Source of the DNA: an archaeon | Lineage (GTDB): Archaea > Hydrothermarchaeota > Hydrothermarchaeia > JALTZZ01 > JALUTC01 | DNA: 5,637 nucleotides | Reading direction: 5' to 3' | NCBI GenBank assembly: GCA_027058345.1 | Contig: JALUTC010000065.1 | Location: 1-5,637, forward strand | Shown here: in pieces, positions 1 through 5,275 of the stretch | Layout of the letters: each line of letters starts with the position of its first letter | Numbering within the stretch: the stretch's first letter is position 1 | Made by a program: the position numbers and the translations under genes | The notes under the pieces: model-generated | Told to the model about the DNA's origin: nothing | The model's input: only the letters and a program-made list of their open reading frames with translations | Databases searched by the model: none

Positions 1-294
1 CCCATACCTGATATAAATAATAACGCCCTATGGGTATCTCATGTCAAGTCACTCGTACCTCCATTCGATGTTGTTTTCACAAACAATCCATTAGTTAGAA
101 GATTATTCTTAGAAGCAGGATATAATGTGAAACCAACCCCGTTATATAATAGAGAAATATATTCCGGAAAGGAAATTAGGAGAAGAATTGTGAATGATGA
201 AAGGTGGGAAGATCTTGTACCAAAAGGGACGTATGAAGTTATAATTGAAATTGATGGTGTAAATAGATTAAAAGATATAATTAAAAAAGATTAA
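1..294 (+). CDS. nadM: Nicotinamide-nucleotide adenylyltransferase, archaeal type (3' part; 5' end outside window)
   Basis: The frame is open from base 1 and ends at TAA 292-294, giving the last 97 residues of a protein whose family is usually about 170 long. The enzyme joins NMN and ATP to make NAD+ and pyrophosphate in the cytoplasm. Visible family marks, numbered from the first visible residue, are the NNNALWVSHV segment (6-15), the PPFDVVFTNNPLVRRLF strand-helix (20-36), and YSGKEIRRR (54-62). The last is the archaeal form of the nucleotidyltransferase ISSTxIR signature that binds ATP phosphates. WEDLVPKGTYEVI (69-81) follows, as in methanogen NadM. The N-terminal HxGH motif would lie upstream of the window. 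The next gene begins one base after the stop, so they are probably co-transcribed. The assignment rests on remembered family motifs and is firm; nothing looks broken. Confidence 0.93.
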   Translation, partial: PIPDINNNALWVSHVKSLVPPFDVVFTNNPLVRRLFLEAGYNVKPTPLYNREIYSGKEIRRRIVNDERWEDLVPKGTYEVIIEIDGVNRLKDIIKKD

Positions 295-295
295 T

Positions 296-601
296 ATGAA
301 GAAGCGATTGATTTTAATTTTAATCATCTTAGTAATAGCATCAAGCTTTGGATATGCTTTCTTTTCACCATTTACATCTAATGAAAAAAAGGATTCTGAT
401 GGTGATGGAATACCGGATATATATGAGAAATACCTTGGTCTAAATCCTTATAAAAAGGATTCGGTAGAGGATTTGATGAACAAGTTAAAGGAGCTAAATT
501 CAATGCTAATAAACGGAACAATATCTATAAGCGAATATAATAAAATGAAAAGAATATTATTATTTTATATAAATAAATTGAATAGAACATGGTCGAAGTA
601 G
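296..601 (+). CDS. Small membrane-anchored protein with a TSP3-type calcium-binding motif and a SHOCT-like C-terminus
   Basis: The 101-residue product has a KKR start followed by a hydrophobic stretch (residues 5-23), which reads as an uncleaved signal anchor or signal peptide. Residues 33-51 are DSDGDGIPDIYEKYLGLNP. This is the Asp-rich DxDxDGxxD loop plus helix of thrombospondin type 3/EF-hand-like repeats, normally extracellular and calcium-binding. Residues 57-95 (LMNKLKELNSML, NGTISISEYNKMKRILL) resemble a SHOCT domain, a short helical oligomerisation module of the pattern 'L..L..L...G.IS..EY...K..LL'; this is inference. The start at 296 lies one base after the nadM stop and has no Shine-Dalgarno. 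The end overlaps the next gene by 13 bases, which supports real translation and coupling. The function is unknown; a surface-anchored partner or sensor is possible. Confidence is high that it is a gene and moderate for the domains. Confidence 0.8.
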   Translation: MKKRLILILIILVIASSFGYAFFSPFTSNEKKDSDGDGIPDIYEKYLGLNPYKKDSVEDLMNKLKELNSMLINGTISISEYNKMKRILLFYINKLNRTWSK

Positions 602-1497
602 TTGGGTTGGGTGCATTAAATATAGATAAGGTGTATAAGGTTGAGAGAATAGCAAATCCTGGAGAAGAGGTATTTATTATAGATGAACATATATCTCCAG
701 GAGGAAGTGCTGCCAATACAATATATGCATTGGCTAAATTTGGTGTAAAATCAGGATTTATTGGAATTGTTGGCAACGACTATTATAGCAATTTAATAAT
801 AGAAGAGTTTAAAAAGGTAGGCGTTGATACTTCGAAAATAAAAAGAGTTAATGGTAAATGTGGAGAAGTGATATGTCTCGTAGACAAATCTGGAGAAAGA
901 TGTTTATATGTTAATCCTGGAGTTAATAATCTGCTCGAAATAAATGATGACGATATAGAATATATAAATAAGGCGAAAATTTTGCACATGTCATCATTCG
1001 TCAGTAATAAACAGCTTGAAGAGAAAAAGAGAATATTAAAAAGGATAAGGGCAAAGATTTCATTTGCTCCTGGACATGTTTACGTTGAAAAGGGATTAAA
1101 AGAAATATATGATATTCTAGAAAGGACTCATATCTTATTCTTGAACAAATCTGAAGCTGAAAAATTAACCGGAAGAAATTATAGAGAGGCTGCCAAATCA
1201 TTATTAAATATTGGCCCAGAAATAGTTGTAATAACATTAGGTTCTGAGGGATGTTACGTATTAACTGAAAAGGAAGAATTTTATTCTCCAGCGTTCAATG
1301 TTAAACCAGTTGATACAACAGGAGCGGGAGACGCCTTTGCCGCAGGATTTCTCTTTGGAATAATAAAAGGATATGATTTGAAAACTTCTGCTAGAATTGC
1401 AAACAAGGTGGCATCATTATGTATACAAAAGTATGGAGCAAGAGAAGGAATACCAAGTAAAGAGGAGTTGGAAAAGTTTTTCAGAGATGAATTTTGA
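589..1497 (+). CDS. PfkB-family carbohydrate/nucleoside kinase
   Basis: This 302-residue protein is full length for the ribokinase/PfkB family, which transfers phosphate from ATP to a sugar or nucleoside hydroxyl. Visible marks are VGLGALNID at the N-terminus (5-13), the substrate-site glycine pair in PGGSAANT (37-44, PfkB signature 1), NKSEAEKLTG (186-195) carrying the NxxE magnesium motif, TLGSEG (216-221) at the nucleotide site, and DTTGAGDAF (242-250, signature 2) with D248 as the expected catalytic base. Length and layout resemble the archaeal nucleoside kinase and ribokinase-like group, but the substrate cannot be read from sequence. The start at 589 lies inside the preceding gene (13-base overlap), and GLGALNID follows at the usual distance, so no longer start is needed. 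The end overlaps pcm by 11 bases. Neighbours in NAD and thiamine metabolism hint at a nucleoside or vitamin substrate, but only weakly. Confidence 0.92.
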   Translation: MVEVVGLGALNIDKVYKVERIANPGEEVFIIDEHISPGGSAANTIYALAKFGVKSGFIGIVGNDYYSNLIIEEFKKVGVDTSKIKRVNGKCGEVICLVDKSGERCLYVNPGVNNLLEINDDDIEYINKAKILHMSSFVSNKQLEEKKRILKRIRAKISFAPGHVYVEKGLKEIYDILERTHILFLNKSEAEKLTGRNYREAAKSLLNIGPEIVVITLGSEGCYVLTEKEEFYSPAFNVKPVDTTGAGDAFAAGFLFGIIKGYDLKTSARIANKVASLCIQKYGAREGIPSKEELEKFFRDEF

Positions 1498-2143
1498 AGA
1501 AAAGAAGAGAAGATTGGTCGAATATTTAATTAGAATGGGATATTTAAAGAGTAAAAATGTTATTGAAGCAATGCTAAAAGTTGATAGACATTTATTCGTG
1601 CCTGAGAAGTATAGAGATGAAGCATATGAAGACAAACCTTTACCAATAGGATATAATCAAACGATATCAGCCCCTCATATGGTTGCAATAATGACCGAAT
1701 TATTAAATTTAGAGCCTGAACATAAAGTATTAGAGGTAGGAACTGGTTCTGGATATCATGCATGTATTCTTGCATGCATTGCGAAATACGTTATAACTAT
1801 TGAAAGAATACCAGAACTTGCAAGAAAGGCCGAAGAGAATATAAAAAGGGCATGCTTTTCAAATAAAATAAAGGTAATAGTTAGAGATGGAACATTGGGA
1901 TATGAGGAAGAAGCCCCTTACGATAGAATCCTAGTAACTGCCGGTGCTAAAGATATTCCAAAACCATTGTTAGAACAGTTGAAGGTAGGAGGTAGGATGG
2001 TTATTCCAATAGGTGAAAAATTATCTCAATATCTCTTCCTAATAATCAAGGAATCAGAAGATAAAATAAAGAAAATATCATATGGCCCTTGTGCCTTTGT
2101 ACCATTGATTGGAAAGTATGGTTGGAAGGAGGACGAAATTTAA
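1487..2143 (+). CDS. pcm: Protein-L-isoaspartate O-methyltransferase
   Basis: This cytoplasmic repair enzyme methylates isoaspartyl residues in aged proteins using S-adenosylmethionine, letting them revert to aspartate. Numbered from ATG 1487 it has 218 residues, a normal length. Marks in order are VIEAMLKVDRHLFVP (25-39), NQTISAPHMVA (57-67) with the family's active-site serine S61, SAM motif I VLEVGTGSGYHA (81-92), acidic motif IERIPELA (105-112), RDGTLGYEEEAPYDRILVTAG (133-153), IPKPLLEQLKVGGRMVIPIG (157-176) and C-terminal FVPLIGKYGW (204-213). The frame stays open upstream to an ATG at 1397, but that would add 30 residues without family similarity and a 101-base overlap with the kinase. 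The start at 1487, an 11-base overlap, is therefore preferred. There is no Shine-Dalgarno at proper spacing. Isoaspartate repair matters more at high temperature, which fits the codon signature. Confidence 0.96.
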   Translation: MNFEEKKRRLVEYLIRMGYLKSKNVIEAMLKVDRHLFVPEKYRDEAYEDKPLPIGYNQTISAPHMVAIMTELLNLEPEHKVLEVGTGSGYHACILACIAKYVITIERIPELARKAEENIKRACFSNKIKVIVRDGTLGYEEEAPYDRILVTAGAKDIPKPLLEQLKVGGRMVIPIGEKLSQYLFLIIKESEDKIKKISYGPCAFVPLIGKYGWKEDEI

Positions 2144-2152
2144 ATAAATAAT

Positions 2153-2443
2153 ATGAAGAAGTTTGTCGAAGTATCAATATTACCAATAGGAACAAATGAA
2201 ATTAGTATAAGAAAATACATCAAAGAGTTTGTTAGCATTTTAAGAAATAAAGGAGAAAAAATTCATGTAAATGCTATGTCAACAATTATTGAAACGAATA
2301 ATTTGAAAAGAACAATCGAATCAATATTGGAAGCACATGAAAAAATGTTTAAACTTGGATTAAAAAGATTAGTATTAGAGATAAAGATTGATGATAGAAG
2401 AGATAAGGAACAAAACTACGAAGATAGAATTAAAGATATATGA
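2153..2443 (+). CDS. MTH1187/YqgV (UPF0045) family thiamine-binding protein
   Basis: This 96-residue protein has the small ferredoxin-like fold family MTH1187/YqgV, members of which bind thiamine and form tetramers. Visible marks are VEVSILPIGTNEISIRKYI (5-23), matching the family's 'VE.SI.PIGT...S...Y(I/V)' N-terminus; AMSTIIET (41-48) in place of the usual PMGTIIEG; a central helix EAHEKMFKLGLKRLVLEIKID (60-80); and the C-terminal signature DDRRDK (80-85). The start at 2153 lies 9 bases after the pcm stop. GGAGG at 2129-2133 is about 19 bases upstream, too far for a normal Shine-Dalgarno. The stop TGA at 2441-2443 is itself part of the C box of the guide RNA that follows. Role: thiamine binding or storage by family inference; the physiological function is not established. 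Confidence 0.9.
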   Translation: MKKFVEVSILPIGTNEISIRKYIKEFVSILRNKGEKIHVNAMSTIIETNNLKRTIESILEAHEKMFKLGLKRLVLEIKIDDRRDKEQNYEDRIKDI

Positions 2444-2488
2444 TGAACGAACTCCGGACTGATATGTGATGAAAATCTGGAGCGCTGA
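2440..2488 (+). ncRNA. Box C/D small guide RNA with two guides; D guide predicted for tRNA-Trp Cm34
   Basis: Box C is ATGATGA (2440-2446). The D' guide is ACGAACTCCGGA (2447-2458). Box D' is CTGA (2459-2462), followed by spacer TATG, whose last G is also the first base of box C' GTGATGA (2466-2472). The D guide is AAATCTGGAGCG (2473-2484) and box D is CTGA (2485-2488). All four boxes match consensus, both guides are exactly 12 nt, and the 4-nt D'-to-C' loop is typical. This is the standard archaeal layout that assembles L7Ae, Nop5 and fibrillarin for 2'-O-methylation. The D guide pairs with CGCUCCAGAUUU, which contains the tRNA-Trp anticodon loop CUCCAGA, and the N+5 rule selects C34. The D' guide pairs with UCCGGAGUUCGU and would select its fifth base, a G; the target is not identified. 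The external stem is weak (A2440-T2489, T2439-G2490), so the mature ends are uncertain. There is no separate promoter, so it is probably processed from the operon transcript. Confidence 0.88.
2479..2482 (+). promoter_or_regulatory. Possible Shine-Dalgarno GGAG for gatB, inside the sRNA D guide
   Basis: GGAG ends 5 bases before ATG 2488 and 11 bases before the in-frame ATG 2494. The spacing favours 2488 if this motif recruits the ribosome. The same four bases are the core of the sRNA guide that pairs with CUCC of the tRNA-Trp anticodon loop, so the match may be incidental. No other gene here has a Shine-Dalgarno at normal spacing, so its use as a ribosome site is uncertain. Confidence 0.45.
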
Positions 2489-3864
2489 TGCTTATGATTG
2501 ACGAGGTAAAAATTGGGTTCGAAATTCACGAACAATTAGCTACAAGAACAAAATTATTTTGTAAATGCTCTACCGATTATAGAAATGCAGAACCAAATAC
2601 AAATGTATGCGAAATTTGTACAGGACAACCCGGAGCTAAACCAATGGCAGTAAACAAGGAAGCTTTAGAGGCTGCAATAACAATAGCATTAATGCTTGGA
2701 TGTGAAATAAAAAGAGAAGTAATATTTTTGAGAAAACATTATGACTATCCAGACCTGCCTAATGGTTATCAAAGAACTTCCACACCTATAGGAGTAAACG
2801 GTGAATTGGCTGGAGTAAGAATCTGGGAGGTTCATCTCGAAGAGGATCCTGGAAAATACGACCCAATAACAGGTAGGGTTGATTATAATAGATGCGGAGT
2901 TCCATTGATAGAAATTGTAACAGCACCAGATATAAAATCTCCTGAGCAAGCAAGAGAGTTCTTGAAGGAGTTGGTTAAAATATTCGATTATAGTAATAAA
3001 ACGAGAAAAGAAGGAGGAACTATGAGGGTTGATGTCAACATATCGATTGCAAATCAAGCTAGGGTTGAGATAAAAAATATAAATTCGATAAAGGGTGTTT
3101 ACAAAGCCTTAAAGTATGAAATAATGAGACAAAAGAACTTGTTAAAAAGAGGGATTAAAATAAGGAGAGAAACGAGAGCTTTTATAGAAGAGCAAATGAT
3201 AACAAAGCCAATGAGATTAAAGGAATATGCTGAAGATTATAGATATATTCCGGACCCGGATGTTTTACCAATAAAAATAACGGACGAAATGCTTGAAAAA
3301 ATAAAGAGGAATTTACCAGAAACTCCAATGGAAAAGGAGAAGAAGCTAATGGAGAAATATGGACTACCAAAAGAGGTAGCAAGGGTGATAGCAAGTGAAT
3401 ATGAATTGGCAAAGGTATATGAAGAAGTTGCAAGACATGTCGATGCAAAGTTTGCAGCGTATTGGATAAAGGATGAACTCAAACGAGTCCTTGAATATAA
3501 CGATTTAACATTTGCACAAAGTGGAATCAAGATAGAACATTTAATAGAATTGTTAAAGATGATAAAGAACGAAGAAATAACGGTAAAGGTTGGAAAGAAA
3601 ATTATTGAAATGATGATTGGTAACAGTAAATCTCCAAGAGAAATTGCTAAAGAGATGGGATTATTAAATGTAATATCCGATGAAGAGACTGTTAAAAAGG
3701 TAGTACTGGAAGTTATAAATGAAAATAAGAAGGCTGTTCAGGATTATTTATCTGGAAAGAAAGAAGCAATCAATTATTTGGTTGGACAAGTCATGAAGAA
3801 AACAAAGGGTAGAGTTAAGCCTCAAATTGTTATAAAATATTTGAACAAATTTTTAAACACATGA
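2488..3864 (+). CDS. gatB: Asp-tRNA(Asn)/Glu-tRNA(Gln) amidotransferase subunit B
   Basis: GatB is the kinase/transamidation subunit of the GatCAB complex. It activates Asp on tRNA-Asn (or Glu on tRNA-Gln) with ATP and amidates it with ammonia delivered from GatA. The 458 residues match the family length. Marks are VKIGFEIHEQL (7-17) with active-site E12 and H14; a zinc site CKC...CEIC (C25, C27, C41, C44); HYDYPDLPNGYQRT (84-97); HLEEDPGKY (116-124); YNRCGVPLIEIVTAPDI (133-149); MRVDVNIS (179-186); VEIKNINSIK (193-202) and YRYIPDPDVLP (251-261). The helical region and YqeY-like tRNA-binding tail follow, with NYLVGQVMKKTKGR (429-442). YPDLPNGYQ and the absence of a GatE-type AspRS insertion separate it from GatE. 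The start could be 2488 (MLMIDEV) or 2494 (MIDEV); 2488 has GGAG at good spacing but shares its A with the sRNA D box. Subunits GatA and GatC are not in the window. The stop overlaps the next start (ATGA). Confidence 0.97.
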   Translation: MLMIDEVKIGFEIHEQLATRTKLFCKCSTDYRNAEPNTNVCEICTGQPGAKPMAVNKEALEAAITIALMLGCEIKREVIFLRKHYDYPDLPNGYQRTSTPIGVNGELAGVRIWEVHLEEDPGKYDPITGRVDYNRCGVPLIEIVTAPDIKSPEQAREFLKELVKIFDYSNKTRKEGGTMRVDVNISIANQARVEIKNINSIKGVYKALKYEIMRQKNLLKRGIKIRRETRAFIEEQMITKPMRLKEYAEDYRYIPDPDVLPIKITDEMLEKIKRNLPETPMEKEKKLMEKYGLPKEVARVIASEYELAKVYEEVARHVDAKFAAYWIKDELKRVLEYNDLTFAQSGIKIEHLIELLKMIKNEEITVKVGKKIIEMMIGNSKSPREIAKEMGLLNVISDEETVKKVVLEVINENKKAVQDYLSGKKEAINYLVGQVMKKTKGRVKPQIVIKYLNKFLNT

Positions 3865-4349
3865 AATTTAGAGAGTTAAACAATGAGGAATGGAACATTA
3901 TAAAAAAGTTCGAGAAAGAGTTTGGAATTAATTTAAATGAAATATTTAAGGAAGAATTATTCCTGATAAGTTCTGGTAGGAAAGAGATATTTGTTTTAGA
4001 TAAAGAGTTATACAAAATATATAAAAGAATTAATCGAGAAATATATTGCCTGGGGCTTTTCATAGGAGAGATAAGAGGAAGAAATTTTCACCTAAGTTTA
4101 GAACTTGCGAGCATAATCGAACCTTATACAAGAAATAAGATTATCGTTAATGATAAAGCCGAGCAACTTTTCCTATACGGAAGAGATATATTTAAGGAAT
4201 CGATTATAAAAGAATATAAAAAATTTAAACTGGGAGAAAGATGTCTAGTATTAAATAGGAGACGTGAAGTTTTAGGTATTGGAAGATATGAGGAAAAAAT
4301 TGTAAAAAATTTGATTGATAGAGGATGGTACTTAAGAAAAGGAGGATAG
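3861..4349 (+). CDS. Nip7-like ribosome biogenesis protein (pre-PUA plus PUA domain)
   Basis: This 162-residue protein resembles archaeal relatives of eukaryotic Nip7, which acts in large-subunit rRNA maturation and binds RNA through its PUA domain. The N-terminal pre-PUA part runs to about residue 90: FLISSGRKEIFVL (34-46), then CLGLFIGEIRGRNFHLSLELASIIEPY (63-89), which parallels the human 'LG..FGKF....FRLHVTALDYLAPY' region. The PUA domain (about 91-162) has NKIIVNDKAEQLFLYGRDIF (92-111), close to 'KVWIKPGAEQSFLYGN' of Nip7, then VLNRRREVLGIGRY (130-143) and VKNLIDRGWYLRKGG (148-162). The start codon overlaps the gatB stop by four bases (ATGA), pointing to translational coupling. With the sRNA and gatB it makes a small translation-related block. 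The RNA target in archaea is not known to me. The stop at 4347-4349 directly abuts the convergent CBS gene. Confidence 0.87.
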   Translation: MKFRELNNEEWNIIKKFEKEFGINLNEIFKEELFLISSGRKEIFVLDKELYKIYKRINREIYCLGLFIGEIRGRNFHLSLELASIIEPYTRNKIIVNDKAEQLFLYGRDIFKESIIKEYKKFKLGERCLVLNRRREVLGIGRYEEKIVKNLIDRGWYLRKGG

Positions 4350-4739
4350 TTATTTCTTGTATGCTTTTAATATATCTCTAGATGAAACAATTCCAGATAG
4401 ACCAGTTGGGCCATATACTAGTAATGTATCAACACCATTTAAGAGCATTACCTTTATCGCATCTTCAATACTATCTTCTTCCGAAACTTGTGCACATGGA
4501 TTTATACCTATTAGTTGACACGCGTTCATAAATTCTTCAACCTTTATCTTACTTAAATCTTTCTTTGATGCTATTGCTGAAAATATTTCTCTATCAGTAA
4601 TAACTCCGCATATAATGTTGCCCCTTTTTACAACGGCAAATGTTGTATTATTTTCAACCATTTTATTAAGGACGTCTTGAAGAGTTGCATTACAATCTAC
4701 TACAACGTAGTCCTTTCTCATTATATCCTTTACCTTCAT
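4350..4739 (-). CDS. Two-CBS-domain protein (Bateman module)
   Basis: This 129-residue protein is made almost entirely of a tandem CBS pair, a cytoplasmic module that binds adenine nucleotides or SAM and usually acts as a regulatory sensor. CBS1 spans about residues 1-58, opening with KVKDIMRKDYVVVDCNATLQ and ending with GVITDREIF (45-53). CBS2 spans about 68-126, with the pattern FMNA..IGINP...VSEEDSIEDAIKVML and ending with GIVSSRDIL (116-124). The G-[IV]-[ST]-x-x-D loops, with D49 and D122, fit ribose-contacting positions of the family. No effector domain is fused, so it must act on another protein; which one is unknown. Four cysteines (16, 44, 74, 82) are noticeable, but no metal pattern is clear. 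The start is 2 bases after the moaB stop, so the two are one operon. No Shine-Dalgarno is seen. Confidence 0.92.
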   Translation of the reverse strand: MKVKDIMRKDYVVVDCNATLQDVLNKMVENNTTFAVVKRGNIICGVITDREIFSAIASKKDLSKIKVEEFMNACQLIGINPCAQVSEEDSIEDAIKVMLLNGVDTLLVYGPTGLSGIVSSRDILKAYKK

Positions 4740-4741
4740 AA

Positions 4742-5269
4742 TTATTCTTTTGCATGTTTAACTATATGAAATATTTCCCTCTTAATTATATCCATTCCTA
4801 TTTTAACACCATCTGGTGAACCTGGTAAACAAAATATAACAACGCCCTTATAAATTCCAGCAGTTGCTCTACTTATAATTGCTCCAGTTCCAGATCTCTC
4901 TATACTAATTTTTCTGAAGTATTCTCCAAACCCTTCGATTGTTTTTTCGAATAACTCTTTCATAGCTTCAATCGTTACATCCGTTTTTGTTATACCGGTT
5001 CCTCCAGTTGTTATAATTACGTCTGGTGAATATTTATCAACGATATATTTAACGAATTCCTTTATTATTCCTTTATGATCCGGTATTATTGTATAAAAAA
5101 TTATTTCATTTCCCATCGATTTCATCTCATTCTTTATTATATCACCAGATAAATCTTCAACTTTTTCTCCCTTAATTTTTTGTTCAAATTTTGACGTTGA
5201 TATTGTTAATATTGCAATGGACAATTTTTTAGGAGCCTCTTTTTTATGAACCTCCATTGTTCTAAACAT
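4742..5269 (-). CDS. moaB: Molybdenum cofactor biosynthesis protein MoaB/MogA family
   Basis: This 175-residue protein belongs to the MoaB/MogA molybdopterin-binding fold, which adenylylates molybdopterin before metal insertion (molybdenum or, in many archaea, tungsten). Motifs are IAILTISTSKF (18-28), DLSGDIIKNEM (39-49), TTGGTGITKTDVTIEA (87-102) with the glycine-rich loop and D97/E101, GFGEYFRKIS (113-122), AIISRATAGIYKGVVIFCLPGSP (130-152). The SRATAG and LPGSP elements are family signatures. The start at 5269 gives MFRTMEVHKKEAPKKL. An in-frame ATG at 5257 gives MEVHKKEAPKKL, nearer to how homologues begin, so the first four residues are uncertain; no Shine-Dalgarno chooses between them. 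It lies 6 bases after the nuoN-like stop and 2 bases before the CBS gene, suggesting co-transcription. Confidence 0.94.
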   Translation of the reverse strand: MFRTMEVHKKEAPKKLSIAILTISTSKFEQKIKGEKVEDLSGDIIKNEMKSMGNEIIFYTIIPDHKGIIKEFVKYIVDKYSPDVIITTGGTGITKTDVTIEAMKELFEKTIEGFGEYFRKISIERSGTGAIISRATAGIYKGVVIFCLPGSPDGVKIGMDIIKREIFHIVKHAKE

Positions 5270-5275
5270 AATTAA

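Noticed and set aside
975..1015. Second C/D-like box pair on the minus strand (CTGA, CGAA, TGATGA) inside the kinase gene
   Set aside because: No C box lies about 12 bases before the CTGA and no D box about 12 bases after the TGATGA, so the four-box layout is absent; it is coding sequence.
1397..1486. Upstream in-frame extension of pcm beginning at ATG 1397
   Set aside because: It would overlap the kinase by 101 bases and adds 30 residues with no resemblance to the methyltransferase family, while ATG 1487 gives the normal length.
2389..2410. TGATGA inside the thiamine-binding gene (and similar ones near 193, 950 and 3610)
   Set aside because: None is followed by CTGA at guide distance; TGATGA arises often from Asp-Asp and Asp-Glu codons in AT-rich genes.
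2689..3530. Minus-strand open frames opposite gatB, and similar ones opposite the kinase, pcm and the Nip7-like gene
   Set aside because: They lie wholly within well-supported genes and their translations show no family motifs; they are shadows of the true frames.
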